This document shows, in pieces, positions 33,942 through 43,041 of a stretch of DNA of 64,000 nucleotides. The stretch comes from CAG-791 sp963658695 (lineage in GTDB: Bacteria; Bacillota; Clostridia; Lachnospirales; Lachnospiraceae), in assembly GCA_963658695.1 (NCBI GenBank), contig CAVKRN010000001.1, positions 53,376 through 117,375 on the forward strand. The letters are read 5' to 3'. The notes under the pieces were generated by a model. The model saw only the letters and a program-made list of their open reading frames with translations. It had not been told where the DNA came from and ran no database searches. The position numbers and the translations under genes were made by a program. The stretch's first letter is position 1; the number at the start of each line of letters is the position of its first letter.

Positions 33942-35975
33942 ATGACTCACACGCTTGCGGCATCACCCGCCTACACGATCCGCCCGGGAACCATGGTTCT
34001 GCCGGACGGCATTATTTTCAGTGCCGTTTTTCATGACTGCCGCAAATGTGGCCTTCTTTTATATCATTTGCCGGATCTTTCGGTAACGGACATCCCATTT
34101 ACGGATGCCTATCGCTACGGGAGCCTCTATTCCGTGAAAATCGATGGCATTACACCGTCGGAATGGGGATACAGCTACTACACGGACAAGGAGACCTTCT
34201 GTGATCCGTATGCAAGAGAGCTCCTGCCTGTCACACTTCCGGGACAGGCAGCACCCTGGAAAAGCATCCTTCTTTCCAGGCCCTTTACCGCCCCGGAGAA
34301 TACCCTGCCGGCTTATGGGAGCCGCGGAAAGCGCCCCTGGGGAGAGCGTATTTTGTACTGCGTTCATCCAAGCGGCTTTACCGCCTCCAAAACCTCCAAG
34401 GTGATGCACAAAGGAACATTCCGCGGCATCGTTGAGAAGATTCCGTATCTTCTGGAGCTTGGCATCAACGGCGTTGAGCTAATGCCGGTTTATGAGCTTC
34501 GAGAGCGTGCCACGGCACCGGGCGAGACCTTGGAAGAAGACGGCACCGCTCCTAAGGAGAATTACTGGAATTTCGGAGAGGGCTCTTATTTTGCCCCGAA
34601 GCGAAGCTATGCAGAAAGGTTCGTAAGAGACGCCGCTTTATCCGCTGCCGATAGCGGCACCGAAACGGCAAAGCCGCTTTCCCGGCGCATTCTTACGGCA
34701 TCGCCCCAGAAGGAATTTGCAGGGATGATAGATGCGATGCATGCGGCCGGCATTGAGGTCTTCCTGCAGCTGTATTTTCCGGACAATGTCACCATACAGA
34801 CCCAGCTGGAAACGGCCCGCTTCTATGTGACGCACTACGGCATTGACGGATTCCATCTCAAAGGGAATGCATCGGCGCTTCAGACCATTGCCTCTGACCC
34901 TATGCTCAGTGACACCGCACTTTTTTATTACAGCTTCCCCTACGAGGACCTCCAGAAAAAGGACCGGGAAAATCCCGTCACCGGCAAACCGTCCGTGCAG
35001 CATCTTTGCGAATACACCGACCGGTTTCAGACACTGGCCCGCCGCTTTGTAAAGAGCGACAATCATATCCTGCGCGAGTTTATCCGTGAATTTGTGACAG
35101 TTCCGGCCGGACACGGCAGTGTGCACTACATTACCAACTACGAGGGCTTCACCCTCATGGATCTGGTGTCCTACAACTGGAAGCACAATGAGAAAAACGG
35201 CGAGGACAACCACGACGGAAATGATAACAACTGGAGCTGGAACTGCGGCGTGGAAGGCCCCAGCCAGAAAAAAGACATCCGGGCGCTGCGAAGACGCCAG
35301 ATGCGCAACCTTCTGGCTTTGAATTTCCTTGCCCAGGGAACGCCGCTCCTTCTGGCCGGCGATGAGCGCTGCAACAGTCAGGACGGCAACAACAATCCGT
35401 ATTGCCAGAATAACGAGACCGGATGGGTGAGCTGGAAAGACACCAAAGACACAACAGCCATGCTGGATTTCACCAAAAAGATTCTGGCCTTCCGGAAATC
35501 ACACGGCGTTTTTAGCCGCAGTAACCCCTTTGGCTTTAACGATCCCATGGCCATCGGATATCCCGACATTTCACTCCATGGGAAGGAAGCATGGAAGCCG
35601 GACCTTTCCGGGTATTCCCACACCGTTGGTATTCTTCTTCCGGAGCAGTATGCCCCAAAAGACCCAAAGGATGCCTTTTTGTATCTGGCCATCAACATGC
35701 ACTGGCATGCGCAGCGTCTGGCGCTTCCCAAGCTGCCGCTTGGCTATCGCTGGAAGAAGATAATCGACACCTTTCTGGAGGAATCCTTCCTTTCGGATCC
35801 GGAGCTTCTTTCGGATTCCCGCGCAGTGGACGTGCGGGGACGGTCGATCCAGATTCTGGAAGCTGTGTTTGATGCTGATCTGAAAAAGGAACAGGAACGG
35901 GCAGAGCTGGCCAGAAAAAACAAGCCCTTGAAGCCTTCCAAAGATAAAGACAAGGCAGAAGGAACCGCAAAGTGA
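33942..35975 (+). CDS. GH13 glycogen-debranching/isoamylase-like protein, probably catalytically inactive
   Basis: A 677-residue protein with the GlgX/isoamylase layout: an N-terminal CBM48-like beta domain (1-130), a TIM-barrel core and a C-terminal beta domain. YNWKHNEKNGEDNHDGNDNN plus WSWNCGVEGP (411-440) is nearly the GlgX signature. All catalytic motifs are altered. Motif I reads VFLQLYFPDNV rather than a DVVYNH form. The nucleophile region is GIDGFHLKGNA with Lys where Asp is expected. No acid glutamate is seen near YYSFPYEDL, and the HD of motif IV is YE. It may bind or regulate alpha-glucans rather than cut them. aaaggagg precedes the ATG. Confidence 0.75.
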   Translation: MTHTLAASPAYTIRPGTMVLPDGIIFSAVFHDCRKCGLLLYHLPDLSVTDIPFTDAYRYGSLYSVKIDGITPSEWGYSYYTDKETFCDPYARELLPVTLPGQAAPWKSILLSRPFTAPENTLPAYGSRGKRPWGERILYCVHPSGFTASKTSKVMHKGTFRGIVEKIPYLLELGINGVELMPVYELRERATAPGETLEEDGTAPKENYWNFGEGSYFAPKRSYAERFVRDAALSAADSGTETAKPLSRRILTASPQKEFAGMIDAMHAAGIEVFLQLYFPDNVTIQTQLETARFYVTHYGIDGFHLKGNASALQTIASDPMLSDTALFYYSFPYEDLQKKDRENPVTGKPSVQHLCEYTDRFQTLARRFVKSDNHILREFIREFVTVPAGHGSVHYITNYEGFTLMDLVSYNWKHNEKNGEDNHDGNDNNWSWNCGVEGPSQKKDIRALRRRQMRNLLALNFLAQGTPLLLAGDERCNSQDGNNNPYCQNNETGWVSWKDTKDTTAMLDFTKKILAFRKSHGVFSRSNPFGFNDPMAIGYPDISLHGKEAWKPDLSGYSHTVGILLPEQYAPKDPKDAFLYLAINMHWHAQRLALPKLPLGYRWKKIIDTFLEESFLSDPELLSDSRAVDVRGRSIQILEAVFDADLKKEQERAELARKNKPLKPSKDKDKAEGTAK

Positions 35976-36544
35976 TACCACGCATAACACTGCGCAAGGC
36001 TCTTGCGCATTTTAAAACCATTACGCACCACCGGCACCTTGTGTGCCGAGAGTGCTTTGCCGTCGGCCTGTACTGGCAGGGACTGACCCACGATCTTTCC
36101 AAGTACAGTCCCACCGAGTTTCTGGTCGGTGCAAGATACTACCAGGGAACAAGATCCCCCAACAATGCCGAGCGGGAAGTTATCGGCCTTTCCACCTCCT
36201 GGCTTCATCACAAGGGACGAAACCGTCACCACTACGAGTATTGGATGGATTATTGCGTAAGATCAAACGGCGGCATAAACGGCTCCGGCATCATCGCCTG
36301 CCGTATGCCGCTTCGCTATGTGATCGAAATGTTCATGGATCGGATCGCAGCTTCCAAAACCTACAACGGAGCGGCCTACAAGGACACGGATCCCTTAGAG
36401 TATTATCAGCGCGGCAATACCGGCCGCTTTCTTCATCCGGATACGGCAAAGCTTCTGGAGAGCCTTCTTTTGCTGCTTGCAAAGGAAGGGGAGACGGCCG
36501 CCTTTGCAAGGGTTCGGGAGATTCTGGCAAAGGGGAGCTACTGA
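35972..36544 (+). CDS. DUF5662 family protein
   Basis: A 190-residue soluble protein. It contains a histidine-rich N-terminal region (HFKTITHHRHLVCRECFAVGLYWQGLTHDLSKYSPTEF in overview: residues 13-51), then WLHHKGRNRHHYEYWMDY. The HDLSKYSP and HHKGRNRHH clusters suggest a metal-binding helical fold like HD-type hydrolases. I recall this as DUF5662, with unknown function. GTG at 35972 overlaps the upstream stop by four bases, and its own stop overlaps the following gene, so the three are coupled. Confidence 0.65.
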   Translation: MIPRITLRKALAHFKTITHHRHLVCRECFAVGLYWQGLTHDLSKYSPTEFLVGARYYQGTRSPNNAEREVIGLSTSWLHHKGRNRHHYEYWMDYCVRSNGGINGSGIIACRMPLRYVIEMFMDRIAASKTYNGAAYKDTDPLEYYQRGNTGRFLHPDTAKLLESLLLLLAKEGETAAFARVREILAKGSY

Positions 36545-37419
36545 TGCGCACCAAAAACACCAGTCAAATTCTGCCTCCTTTGAAGCAGAGCAAGGCGGCA
36601 GACGATACGGCCATGGAGAAGGCTGTTTCAGCCATTTTGACCGGCACAGACCGGCAGCGCATCGGCATCGGCATGCAGATGGAAAAGTCCACCCATGCCA
36701 TTTTGAAAAACTATAAGGATCCGAACCCTTTGCACCAGGAAGTGCCGGTGGGGAATTACATTGCGGATCTTTGCGATCCCGAGTGTCACACCATCACGGA
36801 GATCCAAACGGCGAATTTCGGCGCCATGAAGCAAAAGCTGACAGCGTTTCTTGTCGATTACAGGGTCACCATCGTGCATCCCATCCCGCACCGCAAAACT
36901 GTTTGCTGGATCGATCCGGCAACCGGGGAGATCTGCGCAGAAAATCCGTCCCATTTTATCGGCAGCTTTTACGAGGTTTTCCGCGAACTGACGAAAATCG
37001 AAGCCTTCTTAGGGCACCCCAATCTTGTGATTGAACCCATTCTTCTGGATCTGAAGGAATACCGCATGCAGGATGGATGGAGCAGCGACGGCAAGCGTGG
37101 CTCGCACCGGTTTGACCGCATTCCTTCCGGGATTTATGATGATCTGGTTCTGGAAAAGCCGGAGGATTATGCCGTATTTTTGCCGCAGGGAGACCTTGCC
37201 AAAGCTCTTCCTGACCCCTTTACCGCAAAGGATCTGGAATGTGTTGTCGGCATTCACCGCAAATCCCTCCAGTACTCCGGCGTGCTGCGCGTCCTGACAA
37301 CACTGGGCGTCACCGAGCGGGTGGGCATGACAAGCCGGCGCGCGTATCAGTACCGTATACGGATTCCCAATGAAACCGGACGGGATTTTTGCAGAGGAAA
37401 ACGAATAAAAGGAGAATAA
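36544..37419 (+). CDS. Unknown protein with possible PD-(D/E)XK nuclease core
   Basis: I do not recognise a named family. The 291-residue product has a region at 44-115 that looks like a restriction-endonuclease-like core: Glu47, then QEVPVGNYIADL with Glu66 and Asp75, then TITEIQTANF with Glu86 and Gln88, and KLTAFLVDYRVTIVHPI. The spacing D75-x10-E86-x-Q88 fits a PD-(D/E)XK variant. The C-terminal part (240-280) could be a winged helix: YSGVLRVLTTLGVTERVG. An open frame extends 500 bases upstream over DUF5662, but the ATG at 36544, overlapping that stop, is the sensible start. Confidence 0.55.
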   Translation: MRTKNTSQILPPLKQSKAADDTAMEKAVSAILTGTDRQRIGIGMQMEKSTHAILKNYKDPNPLHQEVPVGNYIADLCDPECHTITEIQTANFGAMKQKLTAFLVDYRVTIVHPIPHRKTVCWIDPATGEICAENPSHFIGSFYEVFRELTKIEAFLGHPNLVIEPILLDLKEYRMQDGWSSDGKRGSHRFDRIPSGIYDDLVLEKPEDYAVFLPQGDLAKALPDPFTAKDLECVVGIHRKSLQYSGVLRVLTTLGVTERVGMTSRRAYQYRIRIPNETGRDFCRGKRIKGE

Positions 37420-37424
37420 CATCC

Positions 37425-38678
37425 ATGGCAGTCATACATTTTGATCAGGAACACATGACAGAGCGGTTCGTCCGCTATGCCGGCATCTATACCCAGTCCA
37501 AAGAGGGCGTCCCGGATACCCCGTCCACTCCCTGTCAGTTCGATCTGGCAAGACTTTTGTTCCGGGAGCTGCAGGAGATGGGCGCCTCCGAGGTCTATCT
37601 GGACGAAGAAAAATGCTATGTCTACGCAACCATCCCTGCCTCCATTCCAAAGGCCCCGCAGGAGCTGCTGAATGCCAGAGGGGATGCCGCCGCAAAGCGG
37701 CGCGAGAATCTAGCGCCCATCCTCGGTCTTGTGGCGCACATGGACACGTCCGATGCCGTGGATGCCAGCAGTCACCCCTTTATTCATCCCCAGGTGAAAC
37801 GCGACGAAGAAGGAAATGCCATCATTACCTCCGACGGCACCACGGTGCTGGGCGGTGATGACAAAGCCGGTGTCACTCAGATTATGGAGGTGGCGGCCTT
37901 CTTGTTGCAGCATCCGGAAATTGCCCATGGCACGGTTCGCATCATGTTCTCGCCGGACGAAGAGGTTGGGAACGGAACGCTTCACATGGATCAGAGCCAT
38001 TTTGCTGTGGACTATGCCTATACGATTGACGGCGGCGGCGCCGGAGAGCTCGAGTACGAGAACTTTAATGCAGCTTCTGCCTCTATTGATATTCAGGGCG
38101 TTTCCACCCATCCGGGAAGTGCCAAGGATGCGATGATCAATGCACTCCTTCTGGCGATGGAGCTGCAAGGACTCCTCCCGCAAAACGAGCGCCCGGAGAC
38201 CACCGAAGGGTATGAGGGCTTTTATCATCTGGAGAATTTTTCCGGCACCGCCGACAGAGCCCGCATGGAATACATCATTCGGGATCACGACCGGGAACGC
38301 TTCGAAGCAAGAAAGCGCGTGATGCAGGATGCGGCAGAAACGATGCAGGCGCGGTATCCAAAGGCACAGATTTCCTGCACCGTTGAGGATTCCTATTACA
38401 ACATGGCAGAGAAAATAAAGCCGCACATGCACCTGGTGGACAATGCGGTGCAGGCCATGGAAGCCATCGGCGTTGTGCCCTGCGTGCAGCCCATCCGCGG
38501 CGGCACCGACGGCGCCAGAATGAGCTTTATGGGAATTCCGTGCCCCAATCTGTTCACGGGAGCCTACCGGTACCACAGCAAGTATGAGTATGTTCTTGCA
38601 AAGGAAATGGTGCTGGGCGCCGAAACTGTTTTGCGCATTTTGAATGCGTATGCCGCCTATACGCTGGACGAGGAATGA
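37425..38678 (+). CDS. pepT: Peptidase T (aminotripeptidase)
   Basis: PepT is a cytoplasmic M20-family di-zinc peptidase that removes the N-terminal residue of tripeptides. Metal and catalytic residues lie in GLVAHMDTSDA, TVLGGDDKAGVTQIMEV and MFSPDEEVGNGTLHM, with further histidines in STHPGSAKD and near RGGTDGARMSFMG. Length 417 is normal. The frame opens at 37389; the ATG at 37425 follows aaaaggaga. Its stop overlaps the first possible miaB start. Confidence 0.94.
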   Translation: MAVIHFDQEHMTERFVRYAGIYTQSKEGVPDTPSTPCQFDLARLLFRELQEMGASEVYLDEEKCYVYATIPASIPKAPQELLNARGDAAAKRRENLAPILGLVAHMDTSDAVDASSHPFIHPQVKRDEEGNAIITSDGTTVLGGDDKAGVTQIMEVAAFLLQHPEIAHGTVRIMFSPDEEVGNGTLHMDQSHFAVDYAYTIDGGGAGELEYENFNAASASIDIQGVSTHPGSAKDAMINALLLAMELQGLLPQNERPETTEGYEGFYHLENFSGTADRARMEYIIRDHDRERFEARKRVMQDAAETMQARYPKAQISCTVEDSYYNMAEKIKPHMHLVDNAVQAMEAIGVVPCVQPIRGGTDGARMSFMGIPCPNLFTGAYRYHSKYEYVLAKEMVLGAETVLRILNAYAAYTLDEE

Positions 38679-40204
38679 ATCACATGAACGAAAATACAAC
38701 ATCATCAAAAACACCGCGGGTGCCCATGCCCATGAAGCGCCCGGCCAAGGAGCGGGAGGAAGCCTCCAAGGAAGAGCTTCTGCGGCAGGAGGAATATCTT
38801 TCCAAATCCAGAATATACACTGCGCAGCTGGCAGGACTTTTGGGAAGAACGCCCACCTTTCATGTCCACAATTTCGGCTGCCAGATGAATGCCCGGGATG
38901 CCGAAAAGCTTTCCGGTATCCTTTGCGCCTCCGGCTACGAAGAAATCGATGAGGAATCGGCGGACTTTGTCATTTACAACACCTGCACCGTCCGCGACAA
39001 TGCGGACCAGCATTTCTTCGGACGCCTCGGAAGAGCCGCTCACTATAAAAAATACAATCCCTACATGAAGATTGCCGTCTGCGGATGTATGACCCAGGAG
39101 GAGAGCGCGGTTGCCAAAATTAAAAAGAGCTACCCCTACGTGGATCTGATCTTCGGAACTCACAATCTCTTTTGCTTCCCGCAGTACCTGTGCGAGGTAT
39201 ACGAAACCAAAAACGGTGCCTTTGACGCCAAGGGGCATAAGGTCACCAGCCTTTGGGATGCAACAGACGAAATCGTTGAGGACCTTCCGGTCCAGCGCAA
39301 ATATTCCTACAAGTCCGGCATCAACATCATGTTCGGATGTGACAATTACTGCACCTACTGCATCGTCCCCTATGTAAGAGGGCATGAACGCAGCCGGGAG
39401 CCGGGAGACATTCTGCGGGAATGCGAGCGGCTTGCCGCCGACGGCGTCGTGGAAGTCATGCTTCTGGGACAGAATGTCAATTCCTACGGAAGGGATCTGG
39501 AAACCAAGTGCTCCTTTGCCGAGCTCCTTGCCGCCGTAGCGGAGGTGAAAGGCATCAAAAGAGTTCGCTTTATGACGCCGCATCCCAAGGATATGGGACG
39601 TGACGTTCTGGAAGTGATCCGGGATCACCCGAACATTGCAAGGCACATTCATTTTCCGCTGCAGTCCGGTTCCAATGAAATTCTGCGGCGCATGAACCGC
39701 CGCTATACAAGAGAAGAGTTTCTGGAGCGGGCAGCCATGATCCGGGAGATTGTGCCGGATGCGGCTATCACAACCGACATCATTGCCGGCTTCCCCGGGG
39801 AAACCGCAAAGGATGCCGACGATACCATCGATGTCATTGAAAAGGTTGCCTTCGACAACGCCTATACTTTCATCTATTCTCCCAGAAAAGGCACACCTGC
39901 TGCCTCCATGCCGCAGGTCCCCAAGGAGGAGGTGCAGGCGAATTTTGACCGCATTCTTGCTGCGGTGCAGGCCTGTGCAAGAAACCGCGCCGCCGGTCTT
40001 GCCGGCCGCACCATGACAGCACTTGCCGAGGAGGTCGGAAGTCAGGATCCCTCCTACATCACCTGCCGGCTTTCCAATAACGTCATTGTGCACGTCAAGG
40101 GAGATGCCTCGATGATCGGACATTTCTATGATGTGCGTCTGGATGAATGCAAGGGCTTTTATTATTTTGGTACCGCGCTGGGTGAGAACCAGGCGGGGTA
40201 CTGA
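38675..40204 (+). CDS. miaB: tRNA-2-methylthio-N6-dimethylallyladenosine synthase
   Basis: MiaB is a radical-SAM methylthiotransferase that modifies A37 of tRNAs after MiaA. The N-terminal cluster cysteines lie in HNFGCQMNARDAEKL, YNTCTVRDNADQ and AVCGCMTQEE; the radical-SAM motif is FGCDNYCTYCIVPYVRG. The C-terminal TRAM domain covers the last 65 residues. The 509-residue length includes a charged 50-residue N-terminal extension. Starts at 38675 or 38684 are both possible. miaA lies 4.9 kb downstream in the same run, so both steps of ms2i6A are encoded together. Confidence 0.95.
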   Translation: MNHMNENTTSSKTPRVPMPMKRPAKEREEASKEELLRQEEYLSKSRIYTAQLAGLLGRTPTFHVHNFGCQMNARDAEKLSGILCASGYEEIDEESADFVIYNTCTVRDNADQHFFGRLGRAAHYKKYNPYMKIAVCGCMTQEESAVAKIKKSYPYVDLIFGTHNLFCFPQYLCEVYETKNGAFDAKGHKVTSLWDATDEIVEDLPVQRKYSYKSGINIMFGCDNYCTYCIVPYVRGHERSREPGDILRECERLAADGVVEVMLLGQNVNSYGRDLETKCSFAELLAAVAEVKGIKRVRFMTPHPKDMGRDVLEVIRDHPNIARHIHFPLQSGSNEILRRMNRRYTREEFLERAAMIREIVPDAAITTDIIAGFPGETAKDADDTIDVIEKVAFDNAYTFIYSPRKGTPAASMPQVPKEEVQANFDRILAAVQACARNRAAGLAGRTMTALAEEVGSQDPSYITCRLSNNVIVHVKGDASMIGHFYDVRLDECKGFYYFGTALGENQAGY

Positions 40205-40247
40205 TACCGTAGTGATGCGTTTTGGCACGAAGTAAAGAGAGAGTTTT

Positions 40248-42946
40248 ATGTCCTTCCCCAACATTGAAGATGTATCCCCGATGATGCAGGAATATCTGCG
40301 CACCAAGGAGCAGTATCCGGAGTGCCTTTTGTTCTACCGGCTGGGTGATTTTTATGAAATGTTTTTCGACGATGCGCTGACCGCATCCAGGGAGCTGGAG
40401 CTGACACTCACCGGCAAATCCTGCGGCCTTGCCGAGCGGGCGCCCATGTGCGGCATTCCCTTTCATGCCGTCGACATCTACATTGCAAAGCTCATTGAAA
40501 AGGGATACCGCGTCGCCATCTGCGAACAGGTAGAGGATCCAAAGCTCGCCAAGGGCCTTGTAAAGCGGGAGGTAACCCGCATTGTAACGCCGGGCACCAA
40601 TGTCAGCCCCGAGACTCTCGATGAGCATAAAAACAACTACATCCTTGCCATTTTTTACGATGCAGCCAGCGCCCTTGCCGGCATCGCCGTCAGTGACATT
40701 TCCACCGGCGATTTTCTGGCGACGCAGGTAAGCGGAACAAGGTAAGCGGAACACAGAAAATTCTGGATGAAATTCAAAAGTACATGCCTTCCGAAATCGT
40801 CTGCAACGAAGCCTTTATGATGAGCGGCATCGACGCGGAGGACCTGCGGAACCGTCTTTCCATTACCATCAACACGCTGGATCCGCATTATTTCAGTGAA
40901 GCGGACTGCCGCGAAATCCTGCTGCGCCATTTTCATGTATCCAGCCTTCTGGCACTGGGCATTGATGACTTAAAGGCAGGTACCCTTTCGTGCGGTGCGC
41001 TCCTCCGGTATCTGTATGATACGCAGATGAATGATCTGTCCAACATCACACGGATCGAGGCCTACCTTTCCGGCAAGTACATGCTGCTGGATACGTCCAC
41101 GCGGCGCAACCTCGAGCTGACCGAAACACTTCGGGAAAAAAAGGTACACGGATCCCTTTTGTGGGTTCTGGACAAGACCAAGACCGCCATGGGCGCCCGC
41201 CTTTTACATCAGTTCCTCGAGCAGCCGCTGATTGATGCTGCCGAAATCGAAAAACGTCTGGATGCGGTAGAAGCGCTCTGCCTCCAGAGTGTGGACCGGG
41301 ATGAACTGCGGGAATACTTAGCTCCCGTCTATGATCTGGAGCGCCTTCTGACCAAAATCAGCTACGGAAGTGCCAACCCAAGAGATCTCGTGGCCTTCCG
41401 GGAATCCCTTCGCATGGTGCGGCCCATCCGCCAGGTCCTGGATGGACTGGAGGGCGAAGAATTTAACCGCATCAAGGGAGATCTCGGTGATTTTAACGCG
41501 CTGGTTGATACGCTGACCGCAGCCATCTGTGACGATCCGCCCCTTGCCATGAAGGAAGGCGGCATCATCAAGGATGGATATCTTCCGGAAATCGATTCCT
41601 TCCGGGAGGCCAAAAACGGCGGCAAGGATCTTCTGGCGCAAATGGAAGAGTCTGTGCGCGAGGAGACCGGGATTCGCGGTCTCAAAATCAAGTACAACAA
41701 CGTGTTCGGATATTTCTTTGAAGTTACCAATTCCTTTAAGGACCTTGTGCCGGACTATTTTGAGCGCAAACAGACCCTTGTCGGCAGTGAACGCTATACA
41801 ACGCCGGAGCTAAAGGACCTCGAGGCAAGGATTCTCGGAGCAGAGGATAAGCTGAACGACTTAGAATACGAGGAATTTGACAAGCTGCGGAAGGAAATCT
41901 CCGGGCGCGTTGTAGAAATCCAAAAGGCGGCCAAGGCCATTGCCTATCTGGATGTCTATGCCTCTTTGTCTCTTACGGCAGAGCGCGGAAGATATGTTCG
42001 ACCGCACCTAAATGATAGAGGCCTGATCCGCATCAAGGAAGGGCGTCACCCGGTCGTGGAACGAATGATGTCGGGAGATTTCATCTCCAACGACACCGTC
42101 CTTGACAGCAAAAAGGACTGCATTGCCGTGATCACCGGCCCCAACATGGCCGGAAAGTCCACCTACATGCGGCAGGTGGCTTTGATCTGCCTGATGTGCC
42201 AGATTGGCTCCTTTGTGCCGGCCACATCCGCTGATCTGTGCGTAGTGGACCGTATTTTTACCCGCGTCGGTGCCTCCGATGACTTAGGAAGCGGCCAGTC
42301 CACCTTCATGGTGGAAATGAACGAGGTGGCGAACATTCTCCGAAACGCAACGCCCAAGTCGCTTCTGATTCTGGACGAAATCGGACGCGGCACCTCTACG
42401 TTTGACGGCCTCTCCATCGCCTGGGCCGTCGTGGAATACATTGCCAACCGCAAGATTCTGGGGGCGAAAACACTCTTTGCCACCCATTATCACGAACTGA
42501 CAGAGCTCGAAGGCAAGATTTCAAACGTTAACAACTACTGCGTCGCCGTCCGTGAAAAGGGCGATGACATTGTCTTTTTGCGGAAGATCATCCGCGGCGG
42601 TGCCGACCGCTCCTATGGCATTCAGGTGGCGCGTCTTGCAGGAATTCCGGATATGGTCATTGAACGTGCCAAGGAAATTGCGCGGCAGCTCTCGGACAAC
42701 GACATCACCGAAAAGATCCAGTCCATCGAGGTGAAAACCGGCGAATCCGGCAGCAAGACCTCCAAGGTCCCGCACTACGACGATGTGGATCTGAATCAGA
42801 TGAGCCTGTTCGAAACCGTGCAGGAAAACGATGTCATCAAAGAGCTGCAGGACCTGGATGTGACCAACATGACGCCGATGGACGCGCTGAATACACTGTA
42901 CCGGCTGCAGTCGGAGCTCAAGAACCGCTGGAGTGCCGAGACGTAG
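40248..42946 (+). pseudogene. mutS: mutS mismatch-recognition gene interrupted by a 14-bp tandem duplication
   Basis: Two frames together encode MutS. The first (40248-40745, 165 residues) holds the mismatch-binding domain with the FxE site (GDFYEMFFDD) and CGIPFHAVDIYI. The second (open from about 40751, first ATG 40784, to 42946) carries the lever, clamp and ATPase domains: ITGPNMAGKSTYMRQ, LLILDEIGRGTSTFDG and LFATHYHEL. The break is the exact duplication aggtaagcggaaca at 40726-40739 and 40740-40753, which shifts the frame by +2 and creates TAA at 40743. With one copy removed, the frame reads ATQVSGTQKILDEIQKYMPSE and gives 894 residues, normal for MutS. The gene is otherwise undecayed, so the lesion looks recent. 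mutL and miaA follow intact. Confidence 0.92.
40726..40753 (+). repeat. Exact 14-bp tandem duplication inside mutS
   Basis: aggtaagcggaaca occurs twice head to tail. The flanking bases differ on both sides, so exactly one unit was duplicated. Fourteen bases is not a multiple of three, so the downstream frame is lost. Deletion between the copies by slippage would restore the gene. Confidence 0.97.
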
Positions 42947-43041
42947 GCTGTATAGTGGATTTGCTGCGACGAGTCCTGGCGGAGCAGAATGTTCACACGT
43001 TTACTGATGGCCTGCAGCCCGTTGGCGACAGGAGGAATACT

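Noticed and set aside
36043..36543. Upstream extension of the PD-(D/E)XK-like gene
   Set aside because: It overlaps nearly the whole DUF5662 gene in another frame. The ATG at 36544 overlaps the DUF5662 stop and gives a coherent protein.
38705..40306. 533-codon open frame on the minus strand
   Set aside because: It is the shadow of miaB, which has all its cysteine motifs and the correct length.
40726..40753. Programmed ribosomal frameshift in mutS
   Set aside because: There is no slippery heptamer or stimulatory structure. The exact tandem duplication fully explains the broken frame.
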